Source: Bacteroidales bacterium
GTDB taxonomy: Bacteria; Bacteroidota; Bacteroidia; Bacteroidales; UBA1715
Assembly: GCA_024409235.1 (NCBI GenBank)
Contig: JAKSUA010000002.1
Location: forward strand, 128,385 to 192,384
DNA length: 64,000 nucleotides
Reading direction: 5' to 3'
Made by a program: the position numbers and the translations under genes. This document shows, piece by piece, positions 35,791 through 44,018 of the stretch. The notes under the pieces are model-generated. The model saw only the letters and a list, made by a program, of their open reading frames with translations, did no database searches and had not been told where the DNA came from. How positions within the stretch are numbered: the first letter of the stretch is position 1; each line of letters opens with the position of its first letter.

Positions 35791-36015
35791 TGTTTTATTA
35801 GTTTATGTTGACTACAAATCAAAAATTTATATTTCCGACATAAACAAGAGAATGCAGACCTAGCAGATAAAAATTCACTCTAAAACCAAGCGTTTTATGC
35901 AACTCTCAATTTGCACATGTCATAAAAACTTCACTTTATCTATTTGATAATTTTTAAATCCGTTTGATTGTATTTACTTATAAATATTGAGATTGCAGGT
36001 TTCTTCAAGGTTTAA

Positions 36016-36023
36016 TACATTTG
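36016..36023 (+). promoter_or_regulatory. Promoter -7 box TACATTTG (RhuM gene)
   Basis: TACATTTG 17 nt before ATG 36041; a TTG lies 20 nt upstream in the -33 region. It excludes the longer in-frame start at 35987. The remaining tyrS-RhuM interval shows nothing else. Confidence 0.6.
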
Positions 36024-36040
36024 TTGCAAAGCAAAAGCAA

Positions 36041-36907
36041 ATGAAAGAAACACCCACAAGCCAAGGAGAAATAATTTTATACAATCCCAATGACACAATT
36101 CGCATTAATGTAAGATTAGAGAATGATACAGTGTGGCTGACGCAAGCACAAATGGCCACATTATTTGGAAGAAACAGAACTGTAATCGGTAAACATATTA
36201 GTAATATTTTTAAAGAAGGAGAATTAGTTCAAGATATGGTATGTGCATTTTTTGCACATACCACTTTACACGGAGCAATAGAGTCAAAACAACAAACGCA
36301 CACCGTATTACATTACAATTTAGATGTTATTATTTCCGTAGGCTATCGGGTGAAATCCATACAAGGAACATTATTCCGTCAATGGTCAAATAAAGTTTTA
36401 AAGAACTATCTATTGCAAGGCCATGTTATCAATCAGAGAATAGAAAATTTAGAAAAGACTGTTGCTCAACATACAGAGCAAATAGGATTATTTGTAAAAA
36501 CAGCACTTCCACCATGCGAAGGAATTTATTTCCAAGGACAAATTTTTGATGCTTATGTGTTTATTTCTGGACTAATCAAACAAGCAAATAATCGTATTAT
36601 TCTAATTGACAACTACATAGACGAAACAGTTTTAATGCAACTAACTAAACGAAAAGAATGCGTTCCTGCCACAATTTACACAAACTCAATTTCCCAACAA
36701 TTGGAACTTGACATTCAACGACATAATTTACAATATCAACCTATCAGTGTTAAGAAATACAAAAAAGCACATGACCGTTTCCTTATAATAGATGACAAAA
36801 TTTATTTGATAGGTGCAAGCATAAAAGATTTAGGGAAAAAGATGTTTGGTTTAGCTGAATTAAAAACTTTTTCAGTTGAAAAAATCATAAATGAATTAGA
36901 ACTATAA
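36041..36907 (+). CDS. RhuM family protein fused to PLD-like domain
   Basis: 288 residues. The N-terminal part is the RhuM domain (INVRLENDTVWLTQAQMATLFGRNRTVIGKHI, NIFKEGELVQDMVCAFFAHT, YNLDVIISVGYRVKSIQGTLFRQW), which looks like a helix-turn-helix DNA-binding unit. The C-terminal 110 residues contain IILIDNYIDETVL and an HDRFLIID motif followed by GASIKDLGKK, resembling a degenerate phospholipase D/nuclease motif (His-x-Arg-x4-Asp). RhuM was named for a Salmonella island gene; the biochemical role is unknown. It looks like accessory DNA, standing alone between tyrS and a helicase gene. Confidence 0.8.
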   Translation: MKETPTSQGEIILYNPNDTIRINVRLENDTVWLTQAQMATLFGRNRTVIGKHISNIFKEGELVQDMVCAFFAHTTLHGAIESKQQTHTVLHYNLDVIISVGYRVKSIQGTLFRQWSNKVLKNYLLQGHVINQRIENLEKTVAQHTEQIGLFVKTALPPCEGIYFQGQIFDAYVFISGLIKQANNRIILIDNYIDETVLMQLTKRKECVPATIYTNSISQQLELDIQRHNLQYQPISVKKYKKAHDRFLIIDDKIYLIGASIKDLGKKMFGLAELKTFSVEKIINELEL

Positions 36908-36959
36908 AGAAACCAATGGAAAAATAAGTTTACCACCTAAGAACTCATAGAATTATTGT

Positions 36960-36967
36960 TACATTTG
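36960..36967 (+). promoter_or_regulatory. Promoter -7 box TACATTTG (helicase)
   Basis: TACATTTG 21 nt before the ATG of the PIF1-like helicase gene. Confidence 0.6.
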
Positions 36968-36988
36968 CTTTACACATAAATTTACAAG

Positions 36989-39229
36989 ATGAACTTTGAT
37001 GATAATTCAGCCGCACTTCACGTAATTCGTTTCATAAACGGAACGAATAAAAACATTTTCCTTACCGGAAAAGCAGGAACTGGTAAAACAACTTTATTAA
37101 AGAACATTGTTGAAAACACTCACAAAAGCATTGTCATTGTTGCTCCAACAGGTATTGCTGCTCTAAATGCAGGTGGTGTAACAATACATTCTATGTTTCA
37201 AATACCTCCAGCCTGTTATGCCCCAGCATTAAATTTCACGGAAAACGAAATTCCCTTTGCTGTACTTCCTCTAAAAAAAGTACCAAAAGAAGTCTCAAAA
37301 ATGAGCGGCTGGAAACGCCATCTGCTTAGACAAATGGAACTTCTTGTAATCGACGAAGTAAGTATGCTTCGAGCAGATCTTCTCGACGCAATAGATACCG
37401 CATTACGTTCTATCAGAAGAAGAAAAGACTTAGCATTTGGAGGAGTCCAGGTTCTCTTTATTGGAGACATGCTACAGCTCCCTCCAATTGTTAAGAATGA
37501 AGAATGGAATTTTCTAAAACAATTTTATGAAAGTATGTATTTCTTTGATGCAATGGTTCTTAGGAATACACCTCCGCTCCTTCTTGAATTAGAAAAAATC
37601 TATCGACAAGACGACAAACTATTTATAGATATTTTAAATAACTTAAGAAACAATTTATTTGTACAAAAAGATATAAATGAGCTAAACAAACATTATATCC
37701 CAGATTTTGAAGCGCCAAAGAAACAGCCATATATTTTTATAACAACGCACAATAAAAAAGCTGATGCAATAAATGACAGTAAGCTCAGAAAATTAAAAAC
37801 GAACTCGGAATTTTTCAGTGCAGAAATATCCGGAACATTTCCTGAAAACCTCTATCCTATTAATCCTACATTAGAATTAAAGGAAGGTGCACAGATTATG
37901 TTCATTAAAAATGATGCCTGCCAAGGAGAACATTATTATAATGGTAAAATTGGAGAAATCCACAAACTTGACAACGACAGCATTTCAGTCATTTTTCATG
38001 AAACTGGACAAATTGTTACTGTGGAAAAATTCACATGGGAAAACATTCGTTATACATTAGATAAAAGCACCGGGCAAATTACCGAAGAGATTCTTGGTAC
38101 TTTTACTGCATATCCCATAAAACTGGCATGGGCAGTGACTGTTCATAAAAGCCAAGGTCTCACATTTAAAAGAGCTATCATAGATGTGTCCGAAGCATTT
38201 GCCCCTGGACAAATTTATGTGGCACTTTCTCGCTTAGAATCTTTACAAGGACTCGTTCTTTCGGAACCTATTGTTGATGATTTTCCAGATCAGGACAAAA
38301 GAGTTGTAACATTCACAAATGATAAAAAAAACGAAGACGAATTAGAGAAAATCTATCAAATAGAATTGCAGAAATATATAGAGCAACACGTACTTTCTGC
38401 TTATAATTTTCAGAACCTTCTTGAAGATTATCAAGAACATATTGCAGATTATGACATTGCCGAAGACGACCGTTCGTCCAAACATCTTTTTAAAGCTGAC
38501 GCAGAAGCTATAACACCCAAAGTGGCAAACATTTGTGAAGTTGCAAGAAAATTCTCAGTTCAATTACAAAACATTGTTAACCACCATGACAATAAAATGC
38601 TAAAAGAAAGAATCGAAGCATCTATTACATACTTTGCTCCCTTATTTGAGGAAATTTCCACCGACATATATAATATTGTTGCCAAAGCCTCAAAAGCAAC
38701 AAAAACAAAACAATATACTGCCGACTTACAAAATCTTGAATTAGAATTCTTTAACAACGAGCAAAACATAAAAAAATGCCAACGTATGTTAGATTCTATT
38801 CTTAACGGCAAAGCTCTTAACAAAGAGAACCTCAATGTCCCTATCGATTTAGAAGCAAGGAAAAAGATGTTTCTCACAAAAATCCAAGAACAGAAAAAAA
38901 GCAAGAAGAAAACCACCAAATACGACGATCAAAAATTAGACACGAAAGAAATCACCTTCCTTTTGTACAATGATGGGAATTCCATTGACGACATCGCAAA
39001 CGAACGAGGATTAACCACACGTACAATCTGCAGGCACTTAGAATATTACATTGCAGAAGGCGACATAGAAGTAACAGATTTCGTTCCCGGAGATGAAATA
39101 AAAATTATAGCAAAAACAGTAAAAGAACTCAACACAAAATCTCTCGCTTTACTAAAAGAACAACTTCCCGACTGCGACTACCAAAACATCAGATTTGTTC
39201 TTGCTGCCATGGAAAATCAATCTTTATAA
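36989..39229 (+). CDS. PIF1-like SF1 helicase with C-terminal HTH
   Basis: 746 residues. Walker A in FLTGKAGTGKTTLLKNI (about residues 24-40), Walker B LLVIDEVSML, IGDMLQLPP, and C-terminal helicase motifs WAVTVHKSQGLTFKRAIIDV and YVALSRLESLQGL. A helical region about 450-640 is followed by a helix-turn-helix resembling the RecQ-type HTH_40 (LLYNDGNSIDDIANERGLTTRTICRHLEYYI). PIF1-family enzymes unwind DNA 5' to 3', including G-quadruplexes and R-loops. Common on Bacteroidota chromosomes; I see no mobile-element context beyond the neighbouring RhuM gene. Confidence 0.88.
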   Translation: MNFDDNSAALHVIRFINGTNKNIFLTGKAGTGKTTLLKNIVENTHKSIVIVAPTGIAALNAGGVTIHSMFQIPPACYAPALNFTENEIPFAVLPLKKVPKEVSKMSGWKRHLLRQMELLVIDEVSMLRADLLDAIDTALRSIRRRKDLAFGGVQVLFIGDMLQLPPIVKNEEWNFLKQFYESMYFFDAMVLRNTPPLLLELEKIYRQDDKLFIDILNNLRNNLFVQKDINELNKHYIPDFEAPKKQPYIFITTHNKKADAINDSKLRKLKTNSEFFSAEISGTFPENLYPINPTLELKEGAQIMFIKNDACQGEHYYNGKIGEIHKLDNDSISVIFHETGQIVTVEKFTWENIRYTLDKSTGQITEEILGTFTAYPIKLAWAVTVHKSQGLTFKRAIIDVSEAFAPGQIYVALSRLESLQGLVLSEPIVDDFPDQDKRVVTFTNDKKNEDELEKIYQIELQKYIEQHVLSAYNFQNLLEDYQEHIADYDIAEDDRSSKHLFKADAEAITPKVANICEVARKFSVQLQNIVNHHDNKMLKERIEASITYFAPLFEEISTDIYNIVAKASKATKTKQYTADLQNLELEFFNNEQNIKKCQRMLDSILNGKALNKENLNVPIDLEARKKMFLTKIQEQKKSKKKTTKYDDQKLDTKEITFLLYNDGNSIDDIANERGLTTRTICRHLEYYIAEGDIEVTDFVPGDEIKIIAKTVKELNTKSLALLKEQLPDCDYQNIRFVLAAMENQSL

Positions 39230-39328
39230 ATTTATACAAATCAAACGTTTACACAAATTCTGCATATTCATAAAATATTTTGCTATAAGTTTTCAAGTTA
39301 AAATCATTAACTCTCCAAAATATATTTA

Positions 39329-39336
39329 TATTTTTG
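39329..39336 (+). promoter_or_regulatory. Promoter -7 box TATTTTTG
   Basis: TATTTTTG 24 nt before the DUF3078 gene. Confidence 0.6.
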
Positions 39337-39360
39337 CATAAAATTTAAATAACGATTACA

Positions 39361-40380
39361 ATGAAAAAAATATTACTAACTGTATTTATCGCAGGATTCA
39401 GCTTGTTGTCTTTTGCACAAATCACAGACAACGAATCTGCTCTTCGAAAAAATGATGTTGCACAATCAGACGAAGAAAATGGATGGAAAACAGGTGCAAT
39501 GACAAACTTACAATTCAACAACACAAAACTATACAACTGGGCATCCGGAGGTGAAAACTCGGTAGCTCTAAATGCCATTGTAAGTGCATTCGCAAACTAC
39601 AAAAACGGTAAAAATGTATGGGACAACAGTTTAGACCTTGGTTACGGTATTATGCGCCAAGGAACAAAAACTTTTGATTTGGATGGAGAAACATACAATC
39701 GTCCTTTTAAGAAAACTGATGACAAAATCGAACTTGTTTCAAAATATGGTCGTCAAGCATTCAAAAACTGGTACTATGCAGCCTTATTGGATTTTAAAAC
39801 TCAAATCACTGATGGCAAAAACTACATTCTTGATACAGGCTACACAGTTACATCAAAACGTATGTCTCCAGCCTATTTAACTGGTGGTATTGGACTTGAC
39901 TACAAACCAAACAACTATTTTAGCGCATACATTTCTCCAGTAACTGCACGTTTCATCTATGTTTGGTCTCAAGCATTAGCAGATGCAGGTTCTTTTGGTG
40001 TTACACCTGCAGAAGTTGACGAAAACGGTAAAATGATTGCCGGAACAGGAAAAAATTTAAAAACTGAATTTGGTGGTTATGTACGTATTCAATATACACG
40101 TACAGATTGGAATGCAGAATGGTTGAAAAATGTTGGTTTGACTACAAAATTAAATTTATTCTCAAACTATCTTGACAAACCACAAAACGTTGACGTTGAT
40201 TGGGAAACTTTAATCACATGGAAGCTTTACAAATTCTTCACAATCAGCTTCAATACACATTTAATGTATGATGATGACACTAAGACATTTGAAGTAAATG
40301 AATTAGGTGAAACAATCACAAGAGGTCCTAAAGTTCAATTTAAAGAAATCTTAGGTTTAGGCTTCTCTTACAGTTTCTAA
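39361..40380 (+). CDS. DUF3078 outer-membrane protein
   Basis: 339 residues. Signal peptide ending SFAQ, then GWKTGAMTNLQFNNTKLYNWASGGENSVALNAIVSAFANYKNGKNVWDNSLDLGYG, a block highly typical of DUF3078, then barrel-like strands to the aromatic end GFSYSF. Probably an outer-membrane beta-barrel of unknown cargo. Monocistronic between its promoter box and a perfect 17-bp terminator stem. Confidence 0.85.
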   Translation: MKKILLTVFIAGFSLLSFAQITDNESALRKNDVAQSDEENGWKTGAMTNLQFNNTKLYNWASGGENSVALNAIVSAFANYKNGKNVWDNSLDLGYGIMRQGTKTFDLDGETYNRPFKKTDDKIELVSKYGRQAFKNWYYAALLDFKTQITDGKNYILDTGYTVTSKRMSPAYLTGGIGLDYKPNNYFSAYISPVTARFIYVWSQALADAGSFGVTPAEVDENGKMIAGTGKNLKTEFGGYVRIQYTRTDWNAEWLKNVGLTTKLNLFSNYLDKPQNVDVDWETLITWKLYKFFTISFNTHLMYDDDTKTFEVNELGETITRGPKVQFKEILGLGFSYSF

Positions 40381-40396
40381 TCAAAACACTATCATT

Positions 40397-40442
40397 CGTT
40401 TATGAATTTTCAAGACTTTATTGAAAATTCATAAACGTTTTT
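40397..40442 (+). terminator. Terminator after DUF3078 gene
   Basis: A perfect 17-bp stem (CGTTTATGAATTTTCAA with its complement), 7-nt loop, then a T run. Confidence 0.85.
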
Positions 40443-40455
40443 ACAAACACTTTTT

Positions 40456-40463
40456 TATCTTTG
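40456..40463 (+). promoter_or_regulatory. Promoter -7 box TATCTTTG
   Basis: TATCTTTG 21 nt before the coiled-coil gene that precedes zapA. Confidence 0.6.
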
Positions 40464-40484
40464 TAAAGATTTAACATATAGAAA

Positions 40485-40784
40485 ATGACACAAGACATAA
40501 ACAATATTATAGAAGGCCTAAAGTCAAAGATATCGGTTCTTATGTCTATGTTTTCTGTACTTAAATCTCAAAACGAACAATTAAAAAAGGAAAACGAAGA
40601 TTTTAAACAGACAATAGAAAAACAACAAAACTTAATAACAGAATTAGAGCAAAAAGTTAATACATTACAATTAGCTAAAGCTGTATCTGATACTTCGGGA
40701 ACAACAGACGACAAATCTGCCCGAAAATATATTGAGGGAATTATACGGGAAATAGATTCTTGTATTGCATTATTAAATAAATGA
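40485..40784 (+). CDS. Coiled-coil protein upstream of zapA
   Basis: 99 residues. A heptad-rich coiled coil spans about residues 8-65 (VLKSQNEQLKKENEDFKQTIEKQQ) and a short helical end follows (YIEGIIREIDSCIALLN). No enzyme motif. It overlaps zapA by 4 bp (ATGA), so the two are translationally coupled. A role with ZapA at the division septum is suggested by position and by general likeness to small coiled-coil divisome proteins. Confidence 0.7.
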   Translation: MTQDINNIIEGLKSKISVLMSMFSVLKSQNEQLKKENEDFKQTIEKQQNLITELEQKVNTLQLAKAVSDTSGTTDDKSARKYIEGIIREIDSCIALLNK

Positions 40785-41074
40785 GTGATAATATAAACAT
40801 AACACTAAAGATTCTTGACAGAACTATGAATCTTACAATACCTGCCAGCGAAGAAGAAACTCTTCGTGAAGCAAACAAACGTATTGATGAGATTACAACA
40901 AAGTTCAAACAACGTTACAACGATGTTGACAATCAGAATCTTCTAAACATGGCTATATTACAACTTGCAAGAAAATTACTCGAAACCGAAAAGAATCTAA
41001 AAAAAGATGACGTCGGGGACGAACTCGAAAGAGTATGTGAAGAACTTGATGAATTTATTAAAATAAATCAATAA
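40781..41074 (+). CDS. zapA: Cell division protein ZapA
   Basis: 97 residues. ITLKILDRTMNLTIPASEEETLREANKRIDEITTKFK is the ZapA head, followed by NLLNMAILQLARKLLETE and a coiled-coil tail. ZapA cross-links FtsZ filaments at the division ring. It is followed by 6S RNA and rny; zapA next to 6S RNA is an order known from many bacteria. Confidence 0.88.
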   Translation: MSDNINITLKILDRTMNLTIPASEEETLREANKRIDEITTKFKQRYNDVDNQNLLNMAILQLARKLLETEKNLKKDDVGDELERVCEELDEFIKINQ

Positions 41075-41095
41075 AAGACCTTTAAATTCAGTTAT

Positions 41096-41285
41096 ACTCG
41101 TATTGTTTCTTTAGATCGCGGAAAACTCGACATTTATTTCGCACAAAAAGAGATCAGTTACAGCCGCCGATGATAGGCTTCACTCCCATTGGGAGTCCTT
41201 TTGGACAGTAGAAATCAGAATCGGCTTACTCTCTAACCCTGTTGACTTTTGGGGTTTTCTGGACATGAAACAATATGAGTTTTTT
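41096..41285 (+). ncRNA. ssrS: 6S RNA (SsrS)
   Basis: About 190 nt with the 6S layout: a 14-bp closing stem joins 41096-41109 to 41267-41280, a large internal bubble follows, then an upper stem (AGAGA with TCTCT, AGCCG with CGGCT) capped by smaller hairpins including CTCCC/GGGAG. A T run after the closing stem ends the transcript. It lies between zapA and rny. 6S RNA mimics an open promoter and sequesters housekeeping RNA polymerase. Not checked against a covariance model. Confidence 0.78.
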
Positions 41286-41306
41286 ATTTATATATACTGA
41301 ATTATT

Positions 41307-42842
41307 ATGTTTATTTTAATTATCACTGGCATTATTACATTCGTTATAGGTGCTGTCCTTGCGTTTGTAGTACAAAAAATATTTCTGAGTGCAAAAACTA
41401 AAGCAATCCTCGCTGATGCAGAAAAAGAAGCGGAAGCAAACACTAAAGAACGTTTGTTTCAAGCGAAAGAAAAATTTCTGCAAATGAAATCAGAAAACGA
41501 AAAAATCATCAACGAGAGAAACAACAAAGTTGCACAAGCAGAAAACCGAATCAAACAAAAAGAAGCTTCTCTTCAATCTAAATTTGATGAAATCCAACAC
41601 AAACAACAAGAATTAGCTAACCAGAAAGAAATTCTTGCAAACCAGATTCAAATCAACGAGAAAAAAGCTGAAGATCTAGAAAAGCTTCACAAACAACAAG
41701 TAGAACAATTAGAAACAATATCTGGACTTTCTGCCAACGATGCAAAAGAACAACTAATTGATTCATTAAAAGCTGAAGCAAAAACAGAAGCAATGTCCTT
41801 AATTAATGAAATTATGGACGAAGCAAAAATGACGGCGAACAAGGAAGCTAAGAAAATCGTAATTCAAACAATACAAAGAACTGCGACAGAACACGTTGCG
41901 GAAAATTCCGTTTCCGTTTTCCATATAGAAAGCGATGAAGTAAAAGGAAGAATTATCGGACGTGAAGGAAGAAACATTCGTGCATTGGAAGCTGCAACAG
42001 GTATAGAAATCATTGTTGATGATACCCCAGATGCAATTATCCTTTCTGGTTTTGATCCTGTTCGTCGTGAAATAGCTCGCCTATCGTTACATCAACTTGT
42101 AACCGACGGACGTATCCATCCTGCAAGAATTGAAGAAGTTGTAGAGAAAACAAGAAAACAAGTTGAAGAAGAAATTATTGAAACAGGTAAACGTGTTGCT
42201 ATTGACTTAGGTATTCATGGTTTGCACCCAGATTTAATCCGTCATATTGGTCGTATGAAATACCGTTCTTCTTATGGACAAAATCTATTGCAACACTCTA
42301 AGGAAACAGCAAAATTATGTGGTATAATGGCAGCAGAACTAGGATTAAATTCAAAATCAGCAAAACGTGCCGGCCTGCTTCACGATATTGGTAAAGTTAT
42401 TGAAGAAGATGACGAAAAACCACACGCATTGTCTGGTATGGATTTAGCAGAAAAATGCAAAGAACGTCCAGAAATTTGCAATGCCATCGGTGCTCACCAC
42501 GAAGAAATTGAAATGGAATCATTGATAGCTCCTATCGTTCAGGTTTGTGATGCAATTTCCGGTGCTCGTCCAGGTGCACGTCGCGAAATTGTTGAATCAT
42601 ACATCAAACGATTAAAAGATCTAGAAAACATAGCACTTTCATATCCAGGTGTATTGAAAACCTATGCTATCCAAGCAGGCCGTGAACTTCGTGTAATTGT
42701 TGGTGCAGAAAAAGTAAGCGATTCCGAAGCAGAAGTTCTATCAATGAACATCGCTAAAAAGATTCAGGAAGAAATGACTTATCCTGGTCAAATCAAGATT
42801 ACAGTTATCAGAGAAACTAGAGCTATTAATTACGCAAAATAA
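41307..42842 (+). CDS. rny: Ribonuclease Y
   Basis: 511 residues. One N-terminal membrane helix ([21 protein letters not shown]), a long charged coiled coil to about residue 195, a KH domain ([28 protein letters not shown]) and an HD domain with the metal motif in [19 protein letters not shown], then a C-terminal domain. It starts mRNA decay at the membrane. Its TAA overlaps the epimerase ATG by one base. Confidence 0.96.
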   Translation: MFILIITGIITFVIGAVLAFVVQKIFLSAKTKAILADAEKEAEANTKERLFQAKEKFLQMKSENEKIINERNNKVAQAENRIKQKEASLQSKFDEIQHKQQELANQKEILANQIQINEKKAEDLEKLHKQQVEQLETISGLSANDAKEQLIDSLKAEAKTEAMSLINEIMDEAKMTANKEAKKIVIQTIQRTATEHVAENSVSVFHIESDEVKGRIIGREGRNIRALEAATGIEIIVDDTPDAIILSGFDPVRREIARLSLHQLVTDGRIHPARIEEVVEKTRKQVEEEIIETGKRVAIDLGIHGLHPDLIRHIGRMKYRSSYGQNLLQHSKETAKLCGIMAAELGLNSKSAKRAGLLHDIGKVIEEDDEKPHALSGMDLAEKCKERPEICNAIGAHHEEIEMESLIAPIVQVCDAISGARPGARREIVESYIKRLKDLENIALSYPGVLKTYAIQAGRELRVIVGAEKVSDSEAEVLSMNIAKKIQEEMTYPGQIKITVIRETRAINYAK

Positions 42843-43813
42843 TGCTTGCAGGCAAGAACATATTAGTTACAGGAGGAGCTGGATTCATTGGTTCAAACCT
42901 TATTGAAGCTCTTTTGGAAAACAATACTGTTACTTGTCTTGACAATTTTTCTACGGGATATCGAGAAAATATAGAACGTTTTCTCGATAATCCTCGTTTT
43001 ACCTTGATTGAAGGAGATATCAGAGACCTTGAGACATGCAAGAATGCAGTTAAAGGAAAAGATTTAGTATATCAAGAAGCAGCATTAGGTTCTGTTCCGC
43101 GTTCTATCGCCGACCCTGTTACAAGTACACAAGTTAACGTCCTTGGATTTGTAAATATGCTTACTGCAGCAAAAGACGAAGGCATAAAACGATTCATTTA
43201 TGCGAGTTCTTCGTCAACATACGGTGACGCGACATACTCTCCAAAAATTGAGGATAAAAAAGGAAATTTGTTGTCTCCCTACGCTGTTACAAAACACACC
43301 AATGATTTATTTGCCAAAAACTTTTCTTATCTTTATGGAATAGAAACAATAGGTTTATGTTACTTCAATGTTTTTGGTCCACATCAAGATCCAAACGGTG
43401 CTTATGCAGCAGTAATTCCCAAATTCATAAATTTATTGTTTGAACATAAACAGCCAACGATATTCGGAGACGGAAAACAATCCCGCGACTTTACGTATGT
43501 GAAAAATGTTGTGAAAGCAAATATTCTAGCAGCAGAAGCACAATTAGAAAATAAGCATGAACATATTAATATTGCATGCAACGAATCTATTGACTTAACA
43601 ACACTTACTCATTGCATAATAAAAAGTCTTTCGAAATACGACGAAAAAATTGAAAATATTCAACCATTGTATGCAGAAGCAAGAAAAGGAGACATAAAAG
43701 ACTCACTTGCTTCTATAGAAAAAGCAAGAAGACTTTTACATTATAGTCCGGAAATACTTGTTGAAGAAGGAATTGAATTAACAACAGAATGGTTCTTTAA
43801 TAATAGAAAGTAA
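42842..43813 (+). CDS. NAD-dependent sugar epimerase, WbpP-like
   Basis: 323 residues of the extended SDR family. Cofactor loop GGAGFIGSN at residues 11-19, VYQEAALGSVPRSIADP, serine motif YASSSSTYGD and catalytic YAVTK. YFNVFGPHQDPNGAYAAVIPKFI and GDGKQSRDFTYV are close to WbpP/TviC, the UDP-GlcNAc 4-epimerases that make UDP-GalNAc or act on the uronic acids. Exact substrate not determinable. It is coupled to rny by TAATG overlap, which looks like transcription economy rather than a functional link. Confidence 0.85.
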   Translation: MLAGKNILVTGGAGFIGSNLIEALLENNTVTCLDNFSTGYRENIERFLDNPRFTLIEGDIRDLETCKNAVKGKDLVYQEAALGSVPRSIADPVTSTQVNVLGFVNMLTAAKDEGIKRFIYASSSSTYGDATYSPKIEDKKGNLLSPYAVTKHTNDLFAKNFSYLYGIETIGLCYFNVFGPHQDPNGAYAAVIPKFINLLFEHKQPTIFGDGKQSRDFTYVKNVVKANILAAEAQLENKHEHINIACNESIDLTTLTHCIIKSLSKYDEKIENIQPLYAEARKGDIKDSLASIEKARRLLHYSPEILVEEGIELTTEWFFNNRK

Positions 43814-43841
43814 AAAAGGAAGTCGCTTGACTTCCTTTTTT
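43812..43841 (+). terminator. Terminator after epimerase gene
   Basis: AAAAAAGGAAGTC and GACTTCCTTTTTT pair around a 4-nt loop. Confidence 0.85.
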
Positions 43842-43967
43842 GTTTTCAGCAGTACTATTTTAATATTTTCGGGCAAACAAAAACAAGTCATTCAGAAGCA
43901 GTGCAACATGATAAAAAATACCTTTAATAAAATGTCTATTTTTAGACCGATAGTTTTATTTTTTTCC

Positions 43968-43975
43968 TAATTTTG
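43968..43975 (+). promoter_or_regulatory. Promoter -7 box TAATTTTG (nifJ)
   Basis: TAATTTTG 43 nt before the nifJ ATG, giving a leader of about 37 nt. Confidence 0.55.
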
Positions 43976-44018
43976 CAACCGATTATAGAATAATAACAAA
44001 TAACAATTATACAAAATC

